A stretch of DNA of 64,000 nt from an uncultured Anaerolineales bacterium. Its GTDB lineage: Bacteria > Chloroflexota > Anaerolineae > Anaerolineales > Villigracilaceae. The notes under the pieces were generated by a model, which was given only the letters and a program-made list of their open reading frames with translations, was not told the origin of the DNA and did not search any database. The position numbers and the translations under genes are program-made. Below, one piece after another: positions 19,881 through 28,869 of this stretch. Numbering within the stretch: position 1 is the first letter of the stretch; each line of letters starts with the position of its first letter. The stretch lies in NCBI GenBank assembly GCA_937960595.1, contig CALGPL010000011.1:23194-87193 (forward strand). The letters are read 5' to 3'.

Positions 19881-20951
19881 ATGAAAATCAAAATTCTGAT
19901 GACGTTGCTTTCCCTTGCTGCTCTCAGCCTGCTGGCCAGCGGCTGCGCCAGTCACTTGGTGGCCGGTTCCTGGCCGGGCGTCATTGCGGACGAGGAGCGG
20001 GCCTACGTGGCCGCCGGTCCGTTCGTCTATGCCGTCAACCTGCGCACCGGCATCGAAGAGTGGCGCTTCCCCGAAAAAGCCTCGACGGCCAATCCCTTCT
20101 ATGCGGCCCCTGCCCTGACCCCTGACGGCCAGCAGTTGATCGTCGCCGGCTTCAATCACATCCTCTACAGCCTCGATCCCCTGACCGGCACGACGAACTG
20201 GGAATTCACGGCCTCGCGCGACCGCTACTATGCCGCTCCGTTGATTGCGAACGATCTCATTTATGCTGCCTCGGCCGACTACACCCTCTATGCGGTGACT
20301 TTCGAGGGCGATCTTGCTTGGCAGTTCTCGGCTACGCAGGCGATTTGGGCTGCCCCGGTCAGCGACGGGGCGCAGGTCTATTTCGGCGCCCTCGACCGCA
20401 CCGTCTATGCCGTCGAGGCCCGGCGCGGCACCCTGGCCTGGAAACAGACGCTCGACAGCGCCATCCTCGGCTCTCCGGCGCTGGGGACGGACGGCGAGGT
20501 GTTCGTCGCTTCGATGAACGGTCGGGTCTATGCGCTCGATGGTCAAAGCGGCGATTTGCTCTGGCCGCAGCCTTTCCAGGCCCAGGCCCAAATCTGGGCC
20601 GGCCCGCTGGTCTTCGACGGCGGCCTCTACATTGCCGATGTGGATGGCGCCGTCTATCGGCTCGACCCGGCCACGGGTCAGGAGACCCAGCCCCGGCTGC
20701 GCGCCGGCAGCGCCATCGTCAGCAGGCCGCTCATCTACGAGCAGACTCTCCTCTTCGGCACCGAGAACGGTTCGTTATTCCTGCTGACCGTCCCCGACGA
20801 GATTCAGACCCTGGAAGTGGACGGGCAACTGTATGGGACGCCGGCGCTGGCCGGTGAGATCATCCTCGTCGCGCCGCAGAATGCCGATTCACCGCTCGTT
20901 GCTCTGAACATCCAGGGCGTCCGCCGTTGGACGTTCACGCCGGAAAAATAA
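19881..20951 (+). CDS. PQQ-repeat beta-propeller lipoprotein (BamB-like fold)
   Basis: Signal peptide with lipobox 'LALLASGC'-type (SLLASGC); repeated '(V)YA(V)..(G)..W.F' blades such as 'FVYAVNLRTGIEEWRFPEKAS' and 'VYAVEARRGTLAWKQTLDS'. Confidence 0.85.
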   Translation: MKIKILMTLLSLAALSLLASGCASHLVAGSWPGVIADEERAYVAAGPFVYAVNLRTGIEEWRFPEKASTANPFYAAPALTPDGQQLIVAGFNHILYSLDPLTGTTNWEFTASRDRYYAAPLIANDLIYAASADYTLYAVTFEGDLAWQFSATQAIWAAPVSDGAQVYFGALDRTVYAVEARRGTLAWKQTLDSAILGSPALGTDGEVFVASMNGRVYALDGQSGDLLWPQPFQAQAQIWAGPLVFDGGLYIADVDGAVYRLDPATGQETQPRLRAGSAIVSRPLIYEQTLLFGTENGSLFLLTVPDEIQTLEVDGQLYGTPALAGEIILVAPQNADSPLVALNIQGVRRWTFTPEK

Positions 20952-20963
20952 GGAAGAAATGCC

Positions 20964-21752
20964 ATGTGGGAAACCCTGATTGTCAACCCGTTTACCAATG
21001 TCCTGCTTCTGATCTACAATCTTGTCGGCCAGAATTTCGGCGTGGCGATCATCCTCTTCACGGTCTTGATTCGCTTGATCACCCATCCCTTGATGGTCAA
21101 GCAGATCAAATCCACCCAGGCCATGCAGCAAATGCAGCAATCGAAAGAATGGCAGGCGATCCAAAAGAAGTACAAAGACGATAAAGAGAAACTGGGCCAG
21201 GAACAAATCAGACTGTATAAGGAAATGGGCATCAGCCCGTTTGGCTCCTGTCTGCCGACCTTCATTCAACTGCCGATCATGCTGGGCCTGTATCAGAGCG
21301 TGATCCGCGCCCTGGCCGCCTCGCCGATGCAATTGCTCGTCCTGACCCGCGCTCTGTGGCCGCTGCCGGGGCTGTCGGAACTGATTCCGATCAACAGCCA
21401 ATTTCTGTGGATGAATCTCGGTCAGCCGGAACGCGTCTACATTGGCGGCATCGGCATTCCGTTCTTGGCGATCATCGTTGCCGTGACGACCTACATTCAA
21501 TCGAAGGTGACCATTCCGCCGGTCACCAATCCGAATGACCAGTCGGCCCAGATGAATCAATCCATGGCCCTGATGATGCCGCTGATGATGGCCTATTTTG
21601 CCCTGAGTTTTGCTTCAGGCCTGGCGCTTTATATCGTGGTCAGCAACCTGCTCAGCGTGGGGCAATATGCCTTGCTGGGAAAGGTCTATTGGAGCAATTT
21701 GCTGCCCAAGAGCCGCCGGTCGGATGGCGGTAAGACGGAGAAAGCAAAATGA
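20964..21752 (+). CDS. yidC: YidC/Oxa1 family membrane protein insertase
   Basis: 'NFGVAIILFTVLIRLITHPLMVKQIKSTQAMQQMQ', 'PFGSCLPTFIQLPIMLGLYQSV'. Confidence 0.95.
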   Translation: MWETLIVNPFTNVLLLIYNLVGQNFGVAIILFTVLIRLITHPLMVKQIKSTQAMQQMQQSKEWQAIQKKYKDDKEKLGQEQIRLYKEMGISPFGSCLPTFIQLPIMLGLYQSVIRALAASPMQLLVLTRALWPLPGLSELIPINSQFLWMNLGQPERVYIGGIGIPFLAIIVAVTTYIQSKVTIPPVTNPNDQSAQMNQSMALMMPLMMAYFALSFASGLALYIVVSNLLSVGQYALLGKVYWSNLLPKSRRSDGGKTEKAK

Positions 21753-22468
21753 GCGAACGTGCTACACTCGAAATCATTGCCCCCACCGTGGAGGAGGCGG
21801 TCAGCCAGGGGTTGAACGAACTGGGCTTGCCGCCTGAAGCGGTGGAGGTCGAGGTGCTCGATTCGGGGGCGCGCGGACTGTTCGGCCTGGGAGGCCGCCA
21901 GGTGCGCGTCCGCCTGACGGTCAAGGGTGATCAGCCTCCCGTCGAAGCAGAAAGCCGCCGCGAGCCGGCCGGCCCCGAGACGCTCGAGCCGCCGACCGAA
22001 ACGGACGAGTTGCTGCGCCTTTCCGAGCAGACGGTGGCCGATCTGTTGAACCGCATGAAAATCCAGGCCCGCCTGGAGACCCGTTACGGCGAAGCAGATG
22101 AGGAGGGCCAGCAAGCCGTCCTGGTGGATATTCGCGGCAACGATCTGGGGGTGCTGATCGGCCGTCGGGCCGAGATTCTGAATGCCCTGCAGTACATCGT
22201 CAATTTGATGGTCAGCAAACAGTTGGAACGCTGGGTGCAGATCGTGATTGACGTGGAAGGCTACCGCACCCGCCGCGACCGGCAACTGCGGCAGATGGCG
22301 CGCCGGATGGCCGAGCAGGCTGTCCGCACCGGACGCCGTCAGGTGCTGGAACCGATGGCGGCCAGCGAACGGCGCATCATCCACCTCGAACTGCGCGACC
22401 ATCCCCAGGTTATCACCCAAAGCATCGGCGAGGAGCCGGCCCGCAAGGTGACCATCGTGCCGAAATAG
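21749..22468 (+). CDS. jag: Jag/KhpB-type RNA-binding protein (Jag-N, KH, R3H)
   Basis: ATGA overlap with yidC; 'LEIIAPTVEEAVSQGLNELGLPPEAVEVEVLDSGARGLFGLGGRQVRVR' and R3H-like 'RRQVLEPMAASERRIIHLELRDHPQVITQSIGEEPARKVTI'. Confidence 0.92.
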   Translation: MSERATLEIIAPTVEEAVSQGLNELGLPPEAVEVEVLDSGARGLFGLGGRQVRVRLTVKGDQPPVEAESRREPAGPETLEPPTETDELLRLSEQTVADLLNRMKIQARLETRYGEADEEGQQAVLVDIRGNDLGVLIGRRAEILNALQYIVNLMVSKQLERWVQIVIDVEGYRTRRDRQLRQMARRMAEQAVRTGRRQVLEPMAASERRIIHLELRDHPQVITQSIGEEPARKVTIVPK

Positions 22469-22490
22469 GCGCCTTTCTCCTTTTCCCCTT

Positions 22491-22523
22491 CGCGCAACGC
22501 GGCTGACGTTGCGCGCTTTTTTT
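22491..22523 (+). terminator. Rho-independent terminator after jag
   Basis: CGCGCAACG (22491-22499) / CGTTGCGCG (22507-22515), 9 bp, then TTTTTTT (22517-22523). Confidence 0.88.
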
Positions 22524-22532
22524 GCCCTCAGG

Positions 22533-22538
22533 TATAAT
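22533..22538 (+). promoter_or_regulatory. -10 element TATAAT, 6 nt before ATG 22545 (leaderless candidate)
   Basis: ggTATAATgtatctATG; no Shine-Dalgarno possible between -10 and ATG. Confidence 0.6.
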
Positions 22539-22544
22539 GTATCT

Positions 22545-23393
22545 ATGCCCGATCCGTTCCCGCAAGAGACGGTCGATTATCTTGTCATTGGACATCTTTC
22601 TCATGATCTGACGCCCCAGGGGCCGCGTCTCGGCGGGACGGCGGCCTACGCGGCTCTGACGGCGCGCGCCCTCGGCCTGCGGGTGGGCATCGTCACGGCC
22701 TGGGCAGGCGAAATCGGCCTCGACATCTTGGATGGAATTCAGGTCTGGAACATTCCCGCCGACCACAGCACCACTTTCGAAAACGTCTACACACCGCAGG
22801 GCCGCCTCCAATATCTGCACCGCCGCGCCCCCGACCTGTTGCCGGAACATATCCCGCCTGCCTGGCGGGAGGCTGCAATCGTCCATCTTGGGCCGATCGC
22901 CCAGGAGGCCAAACAATTGTCTTCGCTCGCGTTTGACTCATCGCTGTTGGGGCTGACGCCGCAAGGCTGGTTCCGCAACTGGGATCCGAGCGGCCGCGTC
23001 TCGCCGTGCGCCTGGCCTGAAGCGGCCGAAGTCCTGCCGCGGGCCGACGCGGTGGTCATCAGCGTCGAGGATGTGGGCGGGGATGAGGAGGAGATCGAAT
23101 CGATGGCGCTGGCCAGCCGCATCCTGGCGGTGACGGAGGGCCCGTGTGGGGCGCGTCTCTACTGGCATGGCGATTTGCGCCGCTTCCGCGCCCCCAAAAT
23201 GGAGGAGGTGGATGCCACCGGCGCGGGGGACATCTTCGCAGCGGCCTTTTTCTGCCGTCTGCGGGTCACGCGCGACCCGTGGGAGGCGGCGCGTTTTGCC
23301 ACCCGGCTGGCGTCGTTCTCGGTCGCCCGTCCCGGCTTGCTCGGCATCCCTTCCCAAAGCGAGATTCAAAACAGTCTGGTGGAGGTGTTCTAG
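22545..23393 (+). CDS. PfkB-family carbohydrate/nucleoside kinase
   Basis: 'LVIGHLSHDL...RLGGTAAYAALTARALGLRVGIVTA', C-terminal 'EEVDATGAGDIFAAAFFCRLR'. Confidence 0.88.
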   Translation: MPDPFPQETVDYLVIGHLSHDLTPQGPRLGGTAAYAALTARALGLRVGIVTAWAGEIGLDILDGIQVWNIPADHSTTFENVYTPQGRLQYLHRRAPDLLPEHIPPAWREAAIVHLGPIAQEAKQLSSLAFDSSLLGLTPQGWFRNWDPSGRVSPCAWPEAAEVLPRADAVVISVEDVGGDEEEIESMALASRILAVTEGPCGARLYWHGDLRRFRAPKMEEVDATGAGDIFAAAFFCRLRVTRDPWEAARFATRLASFSVARPGLLGIPSQSEIQNSLVEVF

Positions 23394-24184
23394 TGGGACG
23401 CGTCTACACCCTGGTCAACCAGAAAGGCGGCGTGGGCAAGACGACGACCGCCATCAACCTCGGCGCCTACCTGGCTCAGTATGGCCTCAACGTGCTGGTT
23501 GTGGATATCGATCCGCAGGCCAATGCCACTTCTTCCCTCGGCGTGGACAAGCACGCGGTCAGCAATGGCATGTATGAGTGCTTGGTTGGCAGCGCCCCGG
23601 CAGCGGCCGGCATCCTCTACAATGCCCGCCTGAAATTATCTCTCCTGCCCTCCTCGCCGGCGCTGGCCGGCGCCGAAGTGGAACTCGTTGACCTGGACGG
23701 CCGCGAGGCGCGCCTCAAGACTGCCCTGGCCCCCTTGCTCGACCGCTATGACTACTTGCTGATCGACTGCCCGCCCTCCCTCGGCCTGTTGACGGTGAAC
23801 GGCCTGGTGGCCGCCCGCGACGGGGTCATCATCCCTGTTCAGTGCGAATATCTGGCGTTGGAGGGCCTGGGCGAATTGACCCGCACCCTCCAGCGCGTGC
23901 GCTCGTCGCTGTTCCTGGGCCTCAAGGTGCGCGGGGTGGTGCTGACCATGTTCGATGGGCGGACGCATCTCTCGGCCGATGTGGTGAACGAAGTCCGCAA
24001 GTATTTCGGCGAACAGGTCTTCCAAACGGTGATTCCGCGCAGCATTCGCCTGGCGGAGGCGCCGTCTTACGGTTTGCCGATCTCGGCCTATGCGCCCGGC
24101 TCGAGCGCGGCTGCTGCCTATGCCAGCCTGGCCCGCGAACTGATGCTCGGCGACGGCTTGCCGGTTCCTGATGGGAAGGAGTAG
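23393..24184 (+). CDS. parA: Chromosome partitioning ATPase ParA/Soj
   Basis: GTG start overlapping pfkB stop (TAGTG); 'GRVYTLVNQKGGVGKTTTAINLGAYLAQYGLNVLVVDIDPQANATSSLG'. Confidence 0.94.
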   Translation: MGRVYTLVNQKGGVGKTTTAINLGAYLAQYGLNVLVVDIDPQANATSSLGVDKHAVSNGMYECLVGSAPAAAGILYNARLKLSLLPSSPALAGAEVELVDLDGREARLKTALAPLLDRYDYLLIDCPPSLGLLTVNGLVAARDGVIIPVQCEYLALEGLGELTRTLQRVRSSLFLGLKVRGVVLTMFDGRTHLSADVVNEVRKYFGEQVFQTVIPRSIRLAEAPSYGLPISAYAPGSSAAAAYASLARELMLGDGLPVPDGKE

Positions 24185-24187
24185 ACG

Positions 24188-25045
24188 ATGCCCCAGAAAA
24201 CAGGTCTCGGACGTGGATTGGGCGCCCTGATTCCCGGCAGCGAGGCGGCCCTTGCCGAGCAGGGAGGGGTGAGCATGGTGGCGGTGGATAAGGTCTTGCC
24301 CAATCCCCGCCAACCGCGCGGCAGCCTCGACCCTGCCGAACTGGAAGATCTGACCGCCTCGGTGCGCGAACATGGCGTCTTGCAGCCTCTCATCGTCACG
24401 CCGAGCGAGGCAGACGGCAAGTACGTGCTGATTGCCGGCGAGCGCCGTCTGCAGGCCGCCCGGTTGGCCGGCTTGACGAGCGTGCCGGTCATCATCCGCC
24501 CGGCCTCCGATCAGCAGCGCCTGGAATTGGCGATCATCGAGAACGTCCAGCGCGCCGACCTCAGCCCGCTCGAGGAGGCGGAGGCCTATCGTCAACTGGC
24601 GGTGGATTTCAACCTTTCGCACGAGGAGATCGCGGCGCGGGTCGGCAAGAGCCGGGTGGCGGTTACCAACACCCTGCGTCTGCTCAAGTTGCCCGACTCG
24701 GTCAAGAATGCCCTCATCGAGCGGCGCATCAGTGAGGGACACGCGCGGGCCTTGTTAGCCCTGCCCACCGCGGCCGCTCAGACGGCGGCTCTGCGCACCA
24801 TCCTGAGTCAGGAACTCAACGTCCGTCAGACGGAAGACCTGGTGCGGAAATTGACCGGCGAGAAGCCGGCTGCCCGCCCCAAGCCTGTTCCTGCCCCCGA
24901 AGTGACTGAACTGGAAGAGCGCCTGCGGACCAGCCTGGGTACCAAAGTCAGCCTGCGGGCGGGCCGCAAAGGCGGCACGATTACCATTCATTACTACTCC
25001 GATGAGGAATTGGACGCTCTGTTGGAACGGCTTCTGCGGGACTGA
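24188..25045 (+). CDS. parB: Chromosome partitioning protein ParB
   Basis: 'GLGRGLGALIPGSE', 'LIAGERRLQAARLAGL', 'IENVQRADLSPLEEAEAYRQL'. Confidence 0.94.
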   Translation: MPQKTGLGRGLGALIPGSEAALAEQGGVSMVAVDKVLPNPRQPRGSLDPAELEDLTASVREHGVLQPLIVTPSEADGKYVLIAGERRLQAARLAGLTSVPVIIRPASDQQRLELAIIENVQRADLSPLEEAEAYRQLAVDFNLSHEEIAARVGKSRVAVTNTLRLLKLPDSVKNALIERRISEGHARALLALPTAAAQTAALRTILSQELNVRQTEDLVRKLTGEKPAARPKPVPAPEVTELEERLRTSLGTKVSLRAGRKGGTITIHYYSDEELDALLERLLRD

Positions 25046-25060
25046 CCTGGCAGGAGGAGC

Positions 25061-26638
25061 ATGAAACTTCTCTACAATGCCCGCATCTACACCCTCGCCC
25101 GCTCCAGGCCCACGGCCTCGGCGCTGGCCTGCGAGCGCGAGCGGGTCGTGGCCGTCGGCGGAGAAGAGTTGTTGGCCGAATTCCCCCACGCCGAGAAGGA
25201 AAACATGGGCGGGCGGATCCTCCTGCCCGGCCTGACCGACGCCCACATCCATTTGATGCGTTACGCCCTGGCTTTGCAGCAAGTGGATTGTGAGACGGTC
25301 AGTAAAGAAGAATGTCTGCGGCGGGTGGCGGCGCGTGTGGCCGAGGCCCGGCCCGGCGCATGGGTCTGCGGTCATGGCTGGAACCAGAACGAATGGGATG
25401 GCGCCTGGCCGACCGCCGCCGAACTCGACCGGATCGCCCCCCACACGCCGGTCTTCCTGACCGCCAAATCTTTGCACGCTGCCTGGGCCAACTCGGCGGC
25501 GCTGCGCCTGGCGGGGGTGGATGCGGCCACACCCGACCCGCCCAACGGCCAATTCCTGCGCGATGAACACGGCCAGCCGACCGGCATCCTGCTGGAAGAA
25601 GCCTACCTGCAGGTGCAACAGGCCATCCCGCTGCCGACGCCGGAGGAAGTCGCTGTTGCCTTGCGGGCCGTCCAGCCACGGCTGTGGCAGATGGGGCTGA
25701 CGGGCGTTCACGATTTCGATCCGCTCCTTTCCTTCCAGGCGCTGCAATATTTGCAGGAGAGGGGTGAATTGACGCTGCGGGTGGTCAAGAGCATCCCGCT
25801 TGAAAACCTGTCGGCTGCCCTGGAGATTGGCTTGCGCACCGGCTTTGGCAATGACCTTCTGCGGATTGGCTCGGTCAAAGCCTTTGCCGATGGGGCGCTC
25901 GGTCCGCGCACGGCGGCGATGCTCGATCCCTATATTGACGAACCTCAGAATTGTGGTATTCTCAACTTGACGGCCGATCAGGTTTTCGAGATTGGCCGGC
26001 GCGCGGCTGCAGGCGGTCTCAGCCTGGCGGTCCACGCCATTGGCGACCGCGCCAACCGCGAGGTGCTGGACGGCTTTGCTCGTCTGAGGCAGTACGAACG
26101 GCAACGCGGCCTGCCGGCGCTGCGCCACCGCATCGAACATGTCCAGGTGATTCATCCAGACGACGCCGGCCGGCTGGGGCAACTGGGGCTGGCCGCCTCG
26201 ATGCAGCCGCTCCACGCTCCCTCGGACATGCTCATGGCCGACCGCTTCTTGGGCGAACGAGCGGCCTGGTCATACGGCTGGCAGACTCAGGTTCGCCGCG
26301 GCGCCCGGCTGGCTTTCGGCTCGGACGCCCCGGTCGAATCGCCTAACCCGTTCTGGGGCTTGTACGCTGCCGTGACCCGTCGTCGGCTGGACGGTTCGCC
26401 GGGGCCGCAGGGCTGGCATCCCGAAGAGCGCCTTTCGCTGCAGACGGCGCTGGAGGCCTTCACCGGCGGGCCGGCCTACCTGGCCGGGATGGAAAACCGC
26501 CTCGGTCGGCTGGCGGACGGGTATCTCGCCGATTTGATTGTGTTGGACGCCGACCCGTTTGCCTGTCCGGCTGACGATCTTCATCTTATCAAGCCCATTG
26601 CCACCATGCTAGGCGGCGACTGGGTGTGGCGATCGTGA
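25061..26638 (+). CDS. Amidohydrolase family 3 (YtcJ-like)
   Basis: 'LLPGLTDAHIHLMRYALALQQVDCE', 'SVKAFADGALGPRTAAM', 'AFGSDAPVESPNPFWGLYAAVTR'. Confidence 0.9.
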   Translation: MKLLYNARIYTLARSRPTASALACERERVVAVGGEELLAEFPHAEKENMGGRILLPGLTDAHIHLMRYALALQQVDCETVSKEECLRRVAARVAEARPGAWVCGHGWNQNEWDGAWPTAAELDRIAPHTPVFLTAKSLHAAWANSAALRLAGVDAATPDPPNGQFLRDEHGQPTGILLEEAYLQVQQAIPLPTPEEVAVALRAVQPRLWQMGLTGVHDFDPLLSFQALQYLQERGELTLRVVKSIPLENLSAALEIGLRTGFGNDLLRIGSVKAFADGALGPRTAAMLDPYIDEPQNCGILNLTADQVFEIGRRAAAGGLSLAVHAIGDRANREVLDGFARLRQYERQRGLPALRHRIEHVQVIHPDDAGRLGQLGLAASMQPLHAPSDMLMADRFLGERAAWSYGWQTQVRRGARLAFGSDAPVESPNPFWGLYAAVTRRRLDGSPGPQGWHPEERLSLQTALEAFTGGPAYLAGMENRLGRLADGYLADLIVLDADPFACPADDLHLIKPIATMLGGDWVWRS

Positions 26639-26645
26639 GGAAACG

Positions 26646-27668
26646 ATGGCATCTCGACCTCCGCTCACTCCTGAAATCCTGGTGCCAAGACTGGGGGAAT
26701 ATCTGGTTCAGGCCGGTCATATCACCGAAGAGGACCTGCAAAAGGCGCTGGAATATCAGAAAAAGAGCAGGTCTCCCGGACGGTATTTGCTGGGGCAGGC
26801 TTTGCTGGAACTCCAATTGATCGACCGTGAAACGCTCGATCGCGCCATTACCGAGCAGATCATCCGATTGCGGACGGCGCTGGAAGACGCCAATCGTTTT
26901 CTGGAGAAGCGCGTTCAGGAGCGGACGGCCGAGTTGCAGGAGGCGTTGCATAAACTCTCCGAACTCAGCCAGATCAAGGCCAATTTTGTTGCCAACGTTT
27001 CTCACGAACTGCGCACCCCGCTGACGCATATCAAAGGGTACATGGAACTCCTGGCGACAGAGGCGCTCGGGCCGTTGACCGCCGAGCAGAAAAACGCGCT
27101 GCAGGTCAGCCAGCGCGCCGCCTCCCGTCTGGAGAGTCTGATCGACAACTTGATTGTCTTCTCGTTGGCGGCGCGCGGCGAAATGAGCCTAAAACTGGGC
27201 CCGGTCAACCTCAACAAGGTGGCCGGCGATGTGATCAATTATTCCCGCGCCAAGGCGGCCGACCGCAATGTGGCTTTGCATGTGGAGATTCCGCCCGATT
27301 TACCGCTGGTTCAGGCGGACGAGCAGAAGATTTCGTGGGTCATCCTGCAACTCTTGGATAATGCCATCAAGTTCACGCCGCCTGGGGGGAAGGTGACGCT
27401 CTCGATCTTTCCAGAGACCACCGAACTGGTCGTTGTCTCGGTGGCCGATACCGGTATTGGCATTCCTGAGAATCGCCGCGACGAGATCTTCGAGCCGTTC
27501 CATCAATTGGATGGCTCGTCGACGCGCCGCTACAGCGGCACCGGGCTGGGGCTGGCGCTGGTCCGTGAGATTTTGGACGCGCATGGCTCGCTGATCGAGT
27601 TCGACTCGGTCGAGGGCCAGGGAACGACGTTCCGCTTCCCGCTGCTGGCGGTTTTTCCGCCAGACTGA
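26646..27668 (+). CDS. Histidine kinase with MshEN-like N-terminal domain
   Basis: N-terminus 'RLGEYLVQAGHITEEDLQKALEYQ' + 'LLGQALLELQLIDRETLDRAITEQ'; then coiled coil, 'ANVSHELRTPLTHIKGYMELL', 'GTGLGLALVREILDAHG'. Confidence 0.88.
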   Translation: MASRPPLTPEILVPRLGEYLVQAGHITEEDLQKALEYQKKSRSPGRYLLGQALLELQLIDRETLDRAITEQIIRLRTALEDANRFLEKRVQERTAELQEALHKLSELSQIKANFVANVSHELRTPLTHIKGYMELLATEALGPLTAEQKNALQVSQRAASRLESLIDNLIVFSLAARGEMSLKLGPVNLNKVAGDVINYSRAKAADRNVALHVEIPPDLPLVQADEQKISWVILQLLDNAIKFTPPGGKVTLSIFPETTELVVVSVADTGIGIPENRRDEIFEPFHQLDGSSTRRYSGTGLGLALVREILDAHGSLIEFDSVEGQGTTFRFPLLAVFPPD

Positions 27669-27678
27669 CAGGCGCATC

Positions 27679-28869
27679 ATGAGCAGCGAACAACTCGATT
27701 ATTTCACCACCCTCACGAGTACGGTTTCACGGGGAGAATGGAAATCTTCCCTGGATACGTTGTTCGTTGTTTTGCGCAAGCGCTTCCTTTTCGATAACCT
27801 GGCCATCTATCGCTCTGACGAAAAAGGCAGCCTGGCCGAGGTGGTGTATGCCCGCGCGGCCGGACGCGGCAAGAGCCGCGAGGCCGACGCCTCTTGGGGA
27901 GAGAATATTGCCACGCAGGTGATCTCGACCCGGCGGATCGTAATGCTGGCCCCTGAGCAGCCCTCGGAAGACCGCATCGCCATGCCGTATCTCCTCGGCC
28001 TGCCGCTTGACTTTGTCGAGGGAAAGGGAGTGCTGGTCTTTGTCCGTTTTGGCGGCCCTCCCTACTTGGATGAACAAATTCCCCTGGCGGCGCTGGCTGC
28101 CTCGTTGGCGGCGCGCATCCTGGAACGCCGCCAGGTCCAGGAGCATATCCATCAACTCGAACAGGCCCGCTACCGGGCCCAGTTGCAGGACGATTTCATC
28201 GCCACCATCTCGCATGATTTGCATACCCCGCTTGGCTTCATTAAGGGATACACTACTTCTCTCCTGCGTTCTGATACCAGTTGGGACGCGGCCACCCAGC
28301 GCGAGTTCCTGACCATCATTGACGAGGAGACCGATCACCTGATTGCCCTGATCGACCGCCTGCTCGATTCCTCCCGTCTGCAGACGGGCATGCTGACTAT
28401 GGATTTTCAGCCGGTCGCGCTCGAGAAACTGGTGCGGGATGTGGCTCTGCGGGTCCAGGGGCGCTCTCCGGGGTTTGAGGTGGTCTTCGATCTGGAAAAT
28501 TTGCCTACCATCCAGGGCGATAACGTCCGCCTGGGACAGGTCTTCGAGAATCTGTTGGACAACGCCGTCAAGTATGCCTCCCATTCGAGGGTGACGATCG
28601 GGGCGCGAAAGCGGGAACGTTCGGTGGTGTTGACGGTCGCCGACCAGGGGCCGGGCATCCCTTTCGAGCATCTGCCTTACATCTTCGAGCGTTTCTACCG
28701 AGTGCCGTCGGAGACGGGGCAGCGCGGCACCGGCCTGGGGCTTTTCATCTGCAGGCAAATCGTCCAGGCGCATCATGGCCGGATTACTGTTGAGACCGTT
28801 CCGGGCAAGGGAACAACCTTTCGGATCGAACTTCCGATCCGGCAAAACGAACAAGGAGGGCCGGCATGA
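27679..28869 (+). CDS. Soluble sensor histidine kinase (GAF-like N-terminus)
   Basis: 'ATISHDLHTPLGFIKGYTTSLL', 'LLDNAVKYASHS', 'GQRGTGLGLFICRQIVQAHHG'. Confidence 0.88.
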   Translation: MSSEQLDYFTTLTSTVSRGEWKSSLDTLFVVLRKRFLFDNLAIYRSDEKGSLAEVVYARAAGRGKSREADASWGENIATQVISTRRIVMLAPEQPSEDRIAMPYLLGLPLDFVEGKGVLVFVRFGGPPYLDEQIPLAALAASLAARILERRQVQEHIHQLEQARYRAQLQDDFIATISHDLHTPLGFIKGYTTSLLRSDTSWDAATQREFLTIIDEETDHLIALIDRLLDSSRLQTGMLTMDFQPVALEKLVRDVALRVQGRSPGFEVVFDLENLPTIQGDNVRLGQVFENLLDNAVKYASHSRVTIGARKRERSVVLTVADQGPGIPFEHLPYIFERFYRVPSETGQRGTGLGLFICRQIVQAHHGRITVETVPGKGTTFRIELPIRQNEQGGPA

